A stretch of DNA of 64,000 bases from an uncultured Selenomonadaceae bacterium (GTDB lineage Bacteria > Bacillota > Negativicutes > Selenomonadales > Selenomonadaceae): contig CACYXR010000018.1 of assembly GCA_902778455.1 (NCBI GenBank), positions 39,638 through 103,637 of the forward strand, in the 5' to 3' direction. Below the pieces are notes generated by a model. The model was not told the origin of the DNA, did no database searches, and worked only from the letters and a program-made list of their open reading frames with translations. This document shows positions 33,303 to 41,912 of this stretch, one piece after another. Within the stretch, counting starts at the first letter, position 1. Each line of letters begins with the position of its first letter. The translations under genes and the position numbers were made by a program.

Positions 33303-33998
33303 TTATAAATATTCCTCGAACCGCGCCATATCCAGTACCCGCACAGTCTTTCCCTCCAAACGAAGCACGGCCTCTTTTTGCAGCCGCGATAGCTCGCGGG
33401 AAAGCGACGGGCGCGTAACGGCCAGTTCGTCGGCCAGCTGCTCGCGGCTCATGGGGAGCGGCGCCGTGCCGTCCGGTTTCATGCGCTGGAACAGGAACCG
33501 GATCAATCGCTCGCGCAACCCGCCGCTGGAAAGCACTTGGAGCTTTCGGTGCATGAAGTACGCCTTGCGGGCAAAAACGCGCATCAAGTTCCGTTGCACG
33601 AGAAAACCCGCTCCGGACGGCGAATTGCTATCGATGGAGAAGAACGCACTGGAAACGGCGAGCAGCTCCGTGTCCCGCACCGCTTCCACAGTCATGCCGC
33701 AAGGTTCGCGCAACACAAAATACACCTCGCCGAACATATCTCCCGGCTCGTCAATCTCCGAAAGTAAAATGCGCCGCCCGGAAAAGGTGTTTTTCAGGAT
33801 CTGCACGCTGCCGGAGAGCAAAATGTAAATTGCGCGCAGCGTCTCGCCTTCCCGCAGGATAGCCGCGCCCTTTGGGAAGGAAAGCCGACGCACGTCGCCG
33901 GATGCGAGAAACGCACGAAGTCCCGCCTCGTCCATGCCGTCCGTCAACGAACAACGGTGAAGCGCAGCCATAAAATCCTCGTCATTTTTTGCCGCCAT
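33303..33998 (-). CDS. Crp/Fnr family transcriptional regulator (HcpR-like by context)
   Basis: 231 residues from ATG at 33998 with GGGGGC six bases upstream. The N-terminal cNMP-binding beta-roll (about 25-135: FPKGAAILREGETLRAIYIL, IDEPGDMFGEVYFVL) is followed by a C-terminal HTH (REQLADELAVTRPSLSRELS). It has no Fnr-type cysteine cluster, only one Cys near the N terminus. Location next to hcp and a hemerythrin-like gene suggests an HcpR-type nitrosative-stress activator. A probable target site lies upstream of hcp. A terminator lies directly in front of its start, so expression may depend on read-through. Confidence 0.88.
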   Translation of the reverse strand: MAAKNDEDFMAALHRCSLTDGMDEAGLRAFLASGDVRRLSFPKGAAILREGETLRAIYILLSGSVQILKNTFSGRRILLSEIDEPGDMFGEVYFVLREPCGMTVEAVRDTELLAVSSAFFSIDSNSPSGAGFLVQRNLMRVFARKAYFMHRKLQVLSSGGLRERLIRFLFQRMKPDGTAPLPMSREQLADELAVTRPSLSRELSRLQKEAVLRLEGKTVRVLDMARFEEYL

Positions 33999-34017
33999 AC
34001 ATGCGCCCCCATGCAAA

Positions 34018-34049
34018 AAGAGTGGAGACAATCGCCAGTCCCCACTCTT
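34018..34049 (-). terminator. Terminator between hcp and the Crp/Fnr gene
   Basis: Minus strand AAGAGTGGGGAC-N8-GTCTCCACTCTT followed by TTTGC. It ends about 20 bases upstream of the regulator start, suggesting attenuated read-through from hcp. Confidence 0.75.
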
Positions 34050-34158
34050 ATTTTACCACAAGGGCATATATTCTCGCTAGGCTCGCGCTTTGCCTTCGGC
34101 TCGCGTTTGCCAAGCGTTCATATGATACCACAAAGATTAATAATCACGAAGCTTGCCT

Positions 34159-35793
34159 TTATCCGATCATGCTCTTGATGTCGTCTTCCACGTTCGTGAT
34201 TCCGCCTATGCCGAAATTCTCCACTAGCACGTTTGCCACATTCGGCGACAGGAACGCCGGGAGCGTCGGACCGAGGTGGATGTTCTTGACGCCGAGGTGC
34301 AGGAGCGCCAGCAGGACAATGACCGCCTTTTGCTCATACCACGCGATATTGTAGACAACCGGCAGTTCGTTGACGTCCGAAAGGCCGAATGCCTCTTTTA
34401 GTTTCAGCGCAATCAGCGCCAACGAATAAGAATCGTTGCACTGTCCCGCGTCCAATACGCGCGGGATACCGCCGATGTCGCCCAGCGGCAGCTTGATATA
34501 CTTGTACTTCGCGCAGCCCGCCGTCAGAATCACCGTGTCCTTCGGCAGCGCTTTCGCGAACTCCGCGTAATACTCGCGGGACTTCATGCGCCCGTCGCAG
34601 CCCGCCATCACCACGAACTTCTTGATCGCACCGGATTTCACCGCCTCAATGACCTTGTCCGCCAGCGCGAAGACCTGCGCGTGGGCGAAACCACCGACGA
34701 TTTCTCCCTTCTCCAGTTCCTTCGGCGGCTCGCATTTCTTCGCCATCGCAACGAGCGGCGAGAAATCCTTCGTGCCGTCCGCTTTTGCTTCGATATGCGG
34801 GCAGCCGGGAAAACCTGTGGCACCCGTCGTGAACAGCCGCGCCTTGTACGAATCCTTCGGCGGAACCACGCAGTTCGTCGTCATCAGGACTGGCCCGCCG
34901 AACGCCTCGAACTCTTCTTTCTGCTTCCACCACGCGTTCCCATAGTTGCCCGCGAAGTGCGGATATTTCTTGAATGCCGGGTAATAATGCGCGGGCAGCA
35001 TCTCACCGTGGGTATAAACGTCAACGCCTGTCCCTGCCGTCTGCTCCAAGAGCATTTCAAGATCGCGCAGGTCGTGGCCGGAAATCAAAATGCCCGGATT
35101 TTGCCGCACGCCGAGATCGACTTTCGTAATTTCGGGATTGCCGTAAACCTCGGTATTCGCCGCGTCGAGAAGCGCCATCGCGTCGACGCCCCATTTGCCC
35201 GTTTCCAGCGCCAACGCGGTCAGCGCGTCGGCTCCGAAGGAATCGTCAAGGAGTTTTGCCAACGCTTCCTGCGCGAAGGCGTCGATGTCCGCGTTCTCCT
35301 TGCCCAGCGCGTTCGCGTGCTTCATGTACGCGGCAAGTCCCTTCAATCCGTAAGTAATCAATTCCCGCAGGCTGCGGATATCCTCGTTTTCCGTACGGAG
35401 CACGCCGACCGCCTGCGCCTTTTTCGCAAAATCGTCCCGCAATCCCGTCCACATCACCGCGTCGGGCAAGTTTGATGTATCCTTGATCTGCGCGCGAAGA
35501 TCATCGCGGACAGCAAGCGTCTTTTCGATTCTCGCCGCAATCGCTTCTTCGTCGAAGTTCGCGTTCGTAATCGTGACAAAAAGATTCAACGTGACGAGAT
35601 GGTTGACCTCGACGCCGACAGCCCCTCCTTCGCCGCGCAGCCTCGTCGCAACCGAGGCAAGCCCTTTTGTGACATAAACTAGCAAATCCTGCATCGCCGC
35701 GACCTCCGGCTTCTTGCCGCAGACGCCCATCACCGTGCAGCCTTTGCGTCCTGCCGTTTCCTGGCATTGAAAGCAGAACATCTTGTTTTCCAT
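34159..35793 (-). CDS. hcp: Hybrid cluster protein / hydroxylamine reductase
   Basis: 544 residues. The N-terminal cysteine cluster is [20 protein letters not shown] (CX2CX8CX5C), the class I arrangement of strict anaerobes. Later hybrid-cluster ligands are visible in [48 protein letters not shown] and [10 protein letters not shown]. Acts as an NO reductase / hydroxylamine reductase in nitrosative-stress defence. Monocistronic or read-through with the regulator downstream. The promoter carries a Crp/Fnr-type palindrome. Confidence 0.97.
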   Translation of the reverse strand: MENKMFCFQCQETAGRKGCTVMGVCGKKPEVAAMQDLLVYVTKGLASVATRLRGEGGAVGVEVNHLVTLNLFVTITNANFDEEAIAARIEKTLAVRDDLRAQIKDTSNLPDAVMWTGLRDDFAKKAQAVGVLRTENEDIRSLRELITYGLKGLAAYMKHANALGKENADIDAFAQEALAKLLDDSFGADALTALALETGKWGVDAMALLDAANTEVYGNPEITKVDLGVRQNPGILISGHDLRDLEMLLEQTAGTGVDVYTHGEMLPAHYYPAFKKYPHFAGNYGNAWWKQKEEFEAFGGPVLMTTNCVVPPKDSYKARLFTTGATGFPGCPHIEAKADGTKDFSPLVAMAKKCEPPKELEKGEIVGGFAHAQVFALADKVIEAVKSGAIKKFVVMAGCDGRMKSREYYAEFAKALPKDTVILTAGCAKYKYIKLPLGDIGGIPRVLDAGQCNDSYSLALIALKLKEAFGLSDVNELPVVYNIAWYEQKAVIVLLALLHLGVKNIHLGPTLPAFLSPNVANVLVENFGIGGITNVEDDIKSMIG

Positions 35794-35834
35794 TAAAATC
35801 CCCCCGAGATATTCATGAGTTTGTCATCGCTCTC

Positions 35835-35877
35835 ATTATAGGAGAGATTTTTACGCAAGTCTGTAACATTTGTTACA
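35835..35877 (-). promoter_or_regulatory. hcp promoter with Crp/Fnr-type operator
   Basis: -10 TATAAT on the minus strand at 35840-35835. A perfect palindrome TGTAACA-TT-TGTTACA spans 35862-35877. If transcription starts seven bases after the -10 (about 35828), the palindrome centre falls at -41.5, the class II activator position, which explains the lack of a good -35. Confidence 0.75.
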
Positions 35878-35971
35878 ACAAAGTGCCACGATATTAAATT
35901 TGTCCGATTCTGAATTTGCAGGTTGTCATTCTCGCTGACTATTTCTATACACGCTGGACAAAAACTTTTTT

Positions 35972-36175
35972 TCAGTTATATTTTATTGTAGATACCGCAT
36001 ATTCCGGGAACTCATACCATATAACCGCGTGATTATCTTCCGGGTTTACAGTAATATGGGCAAATTTGCTATCCGGCGCTGCGCCGTGCCAATGAATGAA
36101 TCCGGGCGGGCAAAACACCACATCTCCCGGGCGCAGAACCTGTAGTTTATCACCTTTGATTTGATGATAGCCAAC
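35972..36175 (-). pseudogene. Cupin-domain protein, C-terminal remnant
   Basis: Minus strand reads HQIKGDKLQVLRPGDVVFCP then PGFIHWHGAAPDSKFAHITV, the cupin motif of small cupins often fused or linked to carboxymuconolactone decarboxylases. The 5' part is replaced by an antisense umuC fragment starting near 36176. About 68 codons survive. Confidence 0.7.
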
Positions 36176-36549
36176 CTCGTCGTCGCCGAAGAAAGCCGCT
36201 CTACGGGGACGATATGCCTCGCCGTCTCTCCTACGCTCAAGGCCCAGGGTGTTCCCGGATGCCCCCGACTTTTCGAGGTCATCCAAAACTTGAACTAATC
36301 GAGGATGAGATTGACATGATTAACGCGAGACTTGCTGTTATCGAGCAGCATATCAAAGAACAACCGAGCATTACCGTCACATACTTCCTTCCGGACGATA
36401 AAAAAGCCGGAGGCCGCTATGTAACGGTCTCCGGCAATGTGAAGATGCTAAACGGGATGAAATGTGCTATAATAATGACAAACGGGACAAAAATCCCCAT
36501 CGGTGACGTTCAATATATCGACGGGGATATGTTCCGGCTGTTCGAATAA
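36176..36549 (+). pseudogene. SOS cassette copy A: fused umuC and yolD remnants
   Basis: 36176-36292 matches umuC codons of copy B (40054-40171: RSTGTICLAVSP, QGVPGxPRLFEVIQ). It then joins, within AAACTTGAACTAATCGAGG, the middle of a yolD-like gene whose last ~80 codons are intact (DEIDMINARLAVIEQHIKEQ to GDMFRLFE). The umuC frame hits a stop at the junction. About 1.3 kb of umuC plus the yolD start are deleted. The yolD part remains open from ATG 36214 as a chimeric frame, but it is best read as a remnant. Confidence 0.8.
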
Positions 36550-36582
36550 ATCCATGAATTTTCCCCAAAGGAGACGATTTCA

Positions 36583-37377
36583 ATGAAAATCAAGCAAATC
36601 CGTAATGCAACAATCCGCATCGAATATGCGGGAAAGACATTCCTGGTAGACCCGTGGCTGGAGAAGAAGCACGGCCTGGGCAGTTTCGAGGATATTCCCG
36701 GCAGGCCCTTCCATGTGCCTGATCCCGTAAAAGAGCATTTGCCCATGCCCTTTTGCGACTTGCCGGAACCGACGGAGGCAATATTACGCGGCATTGATTA
36801 TTATATACTGACGCATATCCATCCTGACCATATCGATATGGCGATAGACGGCACTGTCGGCGCGCCGCTGGATACATCCGTTCCCATCATCGCGCAAAAC
36901 GAGGCGGATGCCGACGTGCTCAAAAAATCGGGCTTCCAACACATCGAAATCCTCAGCGAAAATCCCCTGCGGTGCGGCGAAGCGAGCATCACAAAAGCCC
37001 CCGCACGGCACGGGACAGTTGTTCCGTGCGGCGATGCCTGCGGGGTGATTTTCGAGTCCGGGCGCGAAAAAACACTTTATGTGGCCGGGGATACCATCTG
37101 GTATGATGGTGTACAGAATACGATCCAAAAATACACGCCGGATGTGGTTGTCATGAATGCTTGCGCGGCGGAGCTTGTCGGCAATGGGAGGCTCATCATG
37201 AACGACGAGGATGTTGCATGCGTAGCGGATGCCGCCCCGAATGCCCAGCTGGTTGTCTCCCACATGGACAATGTGGCTCACGCATCCATCACACGCCACT
37301 CCATGCGGGGGCTTCTGGCGCAGCGCGGCATCAAAGAATATTTCATGCCCGAGGACGGCGAGACGCTTGCTTTCTAA
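36583..37377 (+). CDS. Metallo-beta-lactamase-fold hydrolase (UlaG-like), paralogue 2
   Basis: 264 residues, the same length as paralogue 1 at 28053-28847 and aligning end to end without gaps (both start MKIKQIRNAT; both contain THIHPDHIDM, GDTIWYDGV and SHMDNVAHASITRH). An AAAGGAGACGATTTCA ribosome site precedes the ATG. It sits between yolD and yedK remnants of cassette copy A, the place the HAD phosphatase holds in copy B. Cytoplasmic metal-dependent hydrolase of unknown substrate. Confidence 0.88.
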   Translation: MKIKQIRNATIRIEYAGKTFLVDPWLEKKHGLGSFEDIPGRPFHVPDPVKEHLPMPFCDLPEPTEAILRGIDYYILTHIHPDHIDMAIDGTVGAPLDTSVPIIAQNEADADVLKKSGFQHIEILSENPLRCGEASITKAPARHGTVVPCGDACGVIFESGREKTLYVAGDTIWYDGVQNTIQKYTPDVVVMNACAAELVGNGRLIMNDEDVACVADAAPNAQLVVSHMDNVAHASITRHSMRGLLAQRGIKEYFMPEDGETLAF

Positions 37378-37400
37378 AATAGTACTGAATCGGGCATGAA

Positions 37401-37645
37401 ATGCTATCCTATTGCTGGCAGGATTTTACCAAGCGGATGCGGACGGCGAAAGATTCGCCATCATCACTGAGCCGACCGACGAGACGGTGCAACCAATCCA
37501 CGACAGGATGCCTGTGCGGATTCCAGAGCGCCTGGTAATGGACTGGCTTTCCGACGCAGAACGCGCAAGGGAACTTCTGGACACGGCAACAGTTTCTCTT
37601 CGGCGAGAACAGGTCGTGGAACAGATGAGTTTATGGGAAGAATAG
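37401..37645 (+). pseudogene. SOS cassette copy A: yedK/HMCES C-terminal remnant
   Basis: Reads LLAGFYQADADGERFAIITE, then PIHDRMPVRIPERLVMDWLS and REQVVEQMSLWEE, aligning with the last ~75 residues of the full gene at 62121-62693. The catalytic Cys2 half and the CFYEW block are absent. It keeps the conserved PIHDRMPV histidine but cannot be active. Confidence 0.85.
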
Positions 37646-37659
37646 TGATTATGGAAGGT

Positions 37660-37935
37660 ATGGAACCGAACCGATACTGGCTTTTATATTTCGGCTTGCT
37701 GTTTATTTTCTTAGGCAGCAAGGTCGGGCAAGCGTTCCGTTGGTGGATATACAACATTTTTCGCGCCTGTTTTTATGCTGCACTGGCGCTGGCTGCGTTT
37801 GCCGCAGCCAAGCTTTTGTTGGCAGTGAGTTCTATGCTCCTAAAATTCACAGATGCGCCCATACAGGAAAGGGAGAACCATACCTCGGCCAGAGCTGGGG
37901 AGACAACTGCAAACAACCCGAGGGAAAGCGACTGA
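37660..37935 (+). CDS. SOS cassette copy A: small membrane protein
   Basis: 91 residues (start aligned to copy C) beginning MEPNRYWLLYFGLLFIFLGS. Two hydrophobic helices (LLYFGLLFIFLGSKVGQAF and ACFYAALALAAFAAAKLLLA) and a polar tail. Closely related to 62765-63052, which also follows yedK. Function unknown; the repeated linkage to yedK is the only clue. An in-frame ATG three codons upstream is possible. Confidence 0.6.
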   Translation: MEPNRYWLLYFGLLFIFLGSKVGQAFRWWIYNIFRACFYAALALAAFAAAKLLLAVSSMLLKFTDAPIQERENHTSARAGETTANNPRESD

Positions 37936-38477
37936 AACGGCACAAGGAAATCCCCATGACGGCATAAGCATAGGAGCATTAATTGTCAAGACTGGTTTTT
38001 GCAGATACTATCCAACGATAACCCTGCTATCGTTACATTGTTTGCACACCCCCTGCTTCCTTTATGCTACTTCGAGGACATTTTCGCTCTGATTTTCTTC
38101 TCCCCATAAATTAAATGACCGCCCGAGAGGGCGGTTTTTCTGTGCTTTCGCGGTATCGTTACTTCGTATCATAGTTGCGCTTCCGTTGTTCCCATTTCCT
38201 TGCGGTTTATTCCACTTCAGTCAATGCGTTTGCACACCCTGCAAACGATAGCCGTTTCCTCATGCACACCCCTAACAAAAATCCAAGGTTGATTTCATGG
38301 AAGAGAAGCGAATTACTCATGTCCTGCCACCAAATCCACAAAAGCGAACCTGCTCATAGTGTACCCCATCGTGAGAATAATAAACGTCAGCCCTTTCGAT
38401 ATTCTCCAGAAAGCGCATTCTGACGTAAGATTGGAGGGATTTGCCGAAAAAGTCGTGTGGGGTCGGAATAATCGACC
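37936..38477. other. Gene-free, decayed region
   Basis: About 540 bases without a supportable gene. It holds the GTTTGCACACC motif twice (near 38035 and 38227), a hairpin GTTTGC-N7-GCAAAC (38226-38244) and a terminator at 38117-38140. It likely once held an integrase or other element genes behind the excisionase. Confidence 0.35.
38117..38140 (+). terminator. Small intrinsic terminator
   Basis: ACCGCCC-GAGA-GGGCGGT followed by TTTTTC. A short but perfect hairpin with no intact gene in front of it. Confidence 0.7.
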
Positions 38478-38717
38478 TCACGAAAGGGATACTGATAAAT
38501 CCTCTGCAGGCTTATCTTCCAACAAGCGAAGTACATACTCTTCAAATTTTGGACGCACGATAAGGGTTCTTCCTCGAAGCTTCACACTGATTTTTAGAGA
38601 CCGATCTCGTGCCAAACTGCGCATATTTTTGAGGCCAATGTTGAAATAAATTGCCGCTTCACGGCATGTGAGCAGATATTTGTCTTGGATTGGCATGGTA
38701 TTATTTTCTGTGTTCAT
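38478..38717 (-). CDS. Tn916-type excisionase (MerR-like helix-turn-helix)
   Basis: 79 residues from ATG at 38717 (AAAGGGGG seven bases upstream). DKYLLTCREAAIYFNIGLKN followed by MRSLARDRSLKISVKLRGRT and FEEYV matches the Xis family of Tn916-like integrative elements, whose winged helix bends DNA for excision. The integrase that normally follows is not present. Orphan remnant of an integrative element, itself apparently intact. Confidence 0.75.
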   Translation of the reverse strand: MNTENNTMPIQDKYLLTCREAAIYFNIGLKNMRSLARDRSLKISVKLRGRTLIVRPKFEEYVLRLLEDKPAEDLSVSLS

Positions 38718-38981
38718 TTTGCATCCCCCTTTTAGTGCTGCAACGCTATAGTGGCTGAATATTACCTTATCTGCACCAGAATAGCAATGATCTTGAGGGG
38801 CACGAAAGATTTCTTGAAGGGATTACCAGAGAAGAGCGGTGATACCTGTTTATTGTTGCTTCTGTCTTTGCAACGCTGAGCAAACATGGTAAAATAATCG
38901 CAAAGGGATGTGATTCCGATAAGCGATTGCTTTCCTTTGTATTGGACTTAAACACCTTTATTTTTGAAGGGAGGTTTCAAC

Positions 38982-39185
38982 ATGACAACGAATTTAGCGC
39001 TTGACACCAGCCTCTTGGATCAAGCCGTACAGATTGGCGGCTTAAAGACACATAAAGATACTGTAACTGTCGCATTAAAGGAATTTATTCAGCGCAGGGA
39101 AGCAGAAAAGCTAATTGACGCATTTGGCACCGTGAATTTTGATGAAACCTATGATTACAAGGCAGAAAGGAATCGTCATGTCTAA
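38982..39185 (+). CDS. VapB-type antitoxin
   Basis: 67 residues from ATG at 38982 with GGGAGG upstream. MTTNLALDTSLLDQAVQIGG, then HKDTVTVALKEFIQRREAEK and a C-terminal FGTVNFDETYDYKAER tail are typical of VapB antitoxins (short DNA-binding N terminus, toxin-wrapping C terminus). The stop overlaps the start of the PIN toxin frame by 8 bases, the usual TA coupling. Confidence 0.85.
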   Translation: MTTNLALDTSLLDQAVQIGGLKTHKDTVTVALKEFIQRREAEKLIDAFGTVNFDETYDYKAERNRHV

Positions 39186-39586
39186 GGTTTTAGTTGATAC
39201 CTGCATTTGGTCGAAGGTTTTGAGGAGAAAGAATCCTTCGCCCGACTATCAGCGAAAATCTTACCAAAATGCTCCGCAATTTGCAGGCTGTTCTCATCGA
39301 CCCTATTCGACAGGAAATATTATCCGGTATCTCTGACGATGCGAAATTCATGGACTTGAAAGAAAAGCTCTCCTTCCTGCCGGATATCTCCATCGTGACG
39401 GCAGATTACGAATTGGCAGCTAAGTATTCAAACATATGTCGGCATAACGGTATACAAGGCTCTGCTGTAGATTTTCTTATCTGTGCTGTGGCTGTCAGAA
39501 ATGAATTTGCCATATATACAGTCGATAAAGACTTCGAGTATTACAAGACTGTTCTCCCCATAATGCTTTGGGCAGAACATCTATAA
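39178..39586 (+). pseudogene. VapC PIN-domain toxin, frameshifted
   Basis: The frame starts MSKVLVDTCIWSKVLRRKNP with the first PIN aspartate (VDTCIW). At about 39244-39249 (CCCGACTATCAGCG) the frame must shift to continue ISENLTKMLRNLQAVLIDPI and on to SAVDFLICAVAV and IYTVDKDFEYYK, which carry the later acidic residues. Removing one base in the CTAT stretch restores a single ~135-residue PIN protein. Either a natural null mutation of the toxin, a phase-variation event or a sequencing error. Confidence 0.8.
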
Positions 39587-39876
39587 CATCTGATGCTCAC
39601 ACCAGACATGGACGCCATGAAAATCCCCGCTGCGGAACAAGCAAAATACGCCGCACAAGTTTAACGTCAAATTGTAAAAAAGCCTTTCGGAAAGTACACA
39701 TTCTCCGAAAGGCTTTTCTTTATGCCATTTTCAATCGTAGTAAAACGGTAGTAACGCTTTATCCAAATACCCGCCATTTGCCGCGTAATGCCGAGATAAG
39801 TCTTGATATTACTGCACATCCGAGCTGCTGCCGTGGCAAAGAAACAGCAAAATGTTCGTGTCGGCAAAACGCACTC
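39587..39876. other. Intergenic debris upstream of umuC
   Basis: Holds a short tail-like reading frame (LTPDMDAMKIPAAEQAKYAA, 39594-39664), a terminator at 39676-39719 and the CGTAGTAAAACGGTAGTAAC sequence also related to 24214-24234. No intact gene supported. Confidence 0.35.
39676..39719. terminator. Intrinsic terminator
   Basis: AAGCCTTTCGG-N13-CCGAAAGGCTT flanked by A- and T-runs. Perfect 11-bp stem. Confidence 0.85.
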
Positions 39877-39905
39877 TTGACAAATAAGAACACGTAGTCT
39901 ATTAT
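39877..39905 (+). promoter_or_regulatory. Promoter of the umuC-yolD-HAD operon
   Basis: TTGACA-N17-TATTAT, near consensus, 47 bases before the umuC start. The spacer contains AGAACACGTAGTCT, which is only half of a Firmicute LexA box (GAAC-N4-GTTC), so SOS control is not proven. Confidence 0.75.
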
Positions 39906-39951
39906 TATTTACAAACACATTTTCGAATTTTACCAAGAGGAGGTGCCAGCG

Positions 39952-41463
39952 ATGGATGATGCCAAGCGTGCCTGTATTGCTATTGACCTCAAGAGCTATT
40001 ACGCCTCCGTGGAATGCGTGGAGCGCGGCCTCGATCCGCTGGACACCAATCTCGTCGTTGCCGACGAAAGCCGCTCTACTGGAACGATCTGCCTCGCCGT
40101 CTCACCGCCGCTCAAGGCGCAGGGTGTTCCCGGACGCCCCCGGCTTTTCGAGGTCATCCAAAAGGTGCGGGAAATCAACAGCAAGCGGAAATACCACGCG
40201 CCGGGACGGAAGCTCGTCAGGGAATCTGTAAGCGACGTCGAGCTGAAGGCCAATCCCGCGTTGGCGCTCTCATACATCACCGCCATGCCGCGCATGGGAC
40301 TTTATATCGATTACAGCAGCCGCATCTACCAGATCTATCTCCGCTTTGTCGCACCGGAGGACATTGTCGTGTACTCCATTGATGAAGTTTTCATTGACGC
40401 GACGCCTTATCTTGGCACATACAAGCTTACGGCGCATGAACTGGCGATGGAAGTGGTACGGGCAGTACTTCGTGAAACAGGCGTCACGGCCACGGCAGGA
40501 ATCGGGACGAATCTCTACCTCGCCAAAGTCGCGATGGACATCGTGGCGAAGAAGATGCCCGCCGATAAAGACGGCGTCCGTATCGCCGAGCTTGATGAAA
40601 CGGCCTATCAGCAGAAACTGTGGAACCATCAGCCGCTGACGGATTTTTGGCGAATCGGGGCCGGCACGGCAGCGAATCTCGCAAAGCACAATATGTTCAC
40701 GATGGGCGACATCGCCCGCTGCTCAATCGGATCGGCTACGGATTACTGGAACGAGAACCTTCTCTATAAGCTTTTCGGCGTAAATGCCGAGCTCCTGATA
40801 GACCATGCGTGGGGCTGGGAGCCCTGCACGATTGCGGATATCAAGGCATACAAACCGCAATCGAAGAGCCTTTCCTCGGGGCAAGTCCTGCCGAAGCCAT
40901 ACCCTTTCGGAAAAGCTCGATTGATTGTTTGGGAGATGACAGACCTTCTCGTTCTTGACCTTGTAGAAAAGGAACTCCTGACCGACCAGATGGTACTGTA
41001 TATCGGCTATGACCGGGAAAGCCTGCGGGACAAGACGGCGTGTCACCTTTACACGGGAGCGTTGTCCGTCGACCATTACGGGCGCATGCGGCCAGCCTCG
41101 TCCCACGGCTCCATCAACCTTGAAAAGCCAACCTCCTCCGCGAAGAAAATCGTGGCGGCGGTACTGGAACTCTTCGACCGCATCGTGAATCCCCAGCTTC
41201 TTGTCCGTCGCGTCAATATCACAGCCAACCATGTGACCACAGAATCCCACGAGCACGAGCGGCTACAATCCTTCGACCTGTTTGCGGATATGGACGAACA
41301 GATGCTGTCGATAGAACAAGAGCGTCAGGAACTGGCCGTCCAAAAAGCCGTCCTGCAAATCCGGCGCAAATATGGGAAGAATGCAATCCTCAAAGGCAGC
41401 AATCTTGAAGAGGACGCAATGACACGGGAACGCAACGAACAGATTGGAGGGCATCGCCGATGA
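39952..41463 (+). CDS. Y-family DNA polymerase (UmuC/YqjW-like)
   Basis: 503 residues from ATG at 39952, eight bases after AGGAGG (39938-39943). The palm has IAIDLKSYYASVECVERGLD and the catalytic VVYSIDEVFIDATPYLG (SIDE with two acidic residues). The helix-hairpin-helix region contains VTATAGIGTNLYLAKVAMDI and LTDFWRIGAGTAANLAKHNM, followed by a little-finger domain. This is the Firmicute UmuC type (B. subtilis YqjW/UvrX) that works without UmuD. Carries out translesion synthesis. First gene of cassette copy B; its stop overlaps the yolD start (ATGA). Confidence 0.93.
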   Translation: MDDAKRACIAIDLKSYYASVECVERGLDPLDTNLVVADESRSTGTICLAVSPPLKAQGVPGRPRLFEVIQKVREINSKRKYHAPGRKLVRESVSDVELKANPALALSYITAMPRMGLYIDYSSRIYQIYLRFVAPEDIVVYSIDEVFIDATPYLGTYKLTAHELAMEVVRAVLRETGVTATAGIGTNLYLAKVAMDIVAKKMPADKDGVRIAELDETAYQQKLWNHQPLTDFWRIGAGTAANLAKHNMFTMGDIARCSIGSATDYWNENLLYKLFGVNAELLIDHAWGWEPCTIADIKAYKPQSKSLSSGQVLPKPYPFGKARLIVWEMTDLLVLDLVEKELLTDQMVLYIGYDRESLRDKTACHLYTGALSVDHYGRMRPASSHGSINLEKPTSSAKKIVAAVLELFDRIVNPQLLVRRVNITANHVTTESHEHERLQSFDLFADMDEQMLSIEQERQELAVQKAVLQIRRKYGKNAILKGSNLEEDAMTRERNEQIGGHRR

Positions 41464-41900
41464 CTTCACAAAAGGGTACTCCCCACAAATACGATGATAT
41501 GATTGGCCTTGGGCATCACATATCAAAAACGCACCCGCCGATGGCAAGAATCAAACGCGCCGCGCAGTTTGCCTCCTTCGACGCCCTGACGGGCTTCGGT
41601 GCGGCCATCCATGAGGCGGGGCGGGAAACAGAAGAGAAACTGGAATTAAGCGAGGATGAGATTGACATGATTAACGCCCGACTTGCTGTTATCGAGCAGC
41701 ATATAAAAGAGGAGCCGAGTGTAGCGATCACATACTTCCTGCCGGACACAAAGAAAGCCGGAGGCCGCTATGTGACGGTCTCCGGCAATGTGAGGATGCT
41801 GGACGGGATAGAACATGCTATAATAATGGCAGACAGGACAAAGATTCCCATCGAGGACGTGCGATATATCGAGGGGGATTTGTTCCGGCTGTTTGAGTAA
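41460..41900 (+). CDS. YolD-like protein
   Basis: 146 residues, start overlapping the umuC stop (ATGA). N-terminal MTSQKGTPHKYDDMIGLGHH and KTHPPMARIKRAAQFASFDA; C-terminal YolD core (EDEIDMINARLAVIEQHIKE ... GGRYVTVSGNVRMLDGI ... DRTKIPIEDVRYIEGDLFRL). YolD-like proteins accompany UvrX/YqjW polymerases in Firmicutes and are thought to be UmuD-like partners or regulators, without proof. Fragments of the same gene occur in copies A and C. Confidence 0.85.
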   Translation: MTSQKGTPHKYDDMIGLGHHISKTHPPMARIKRAAQFASFDALTGFGAAIHEAGRETEEKLELSEDEIDMINARLAVIEQHIKEEPSVAITYFLPDTKKAGGRYVTVSGNVRMLDGIEHAIIMADRTKIPIEDVRYIEGDLFRLFE

Positions 41901-41912
41901 TGGGGCGATTTC

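Noticed and set aside
39877..39905. LexA box in the umuC promoter
   Set aside because: AGAACACGTAGTCT has one GAAC half but no GTTC half. SOS control is plausible by function, not by site.
39667..39936. 89-codon minus-strand frame upstream of umuC
   Set aside because: It covers a terminator hairpin and the umuC promoter and has no ribosome site or recognisable motif.
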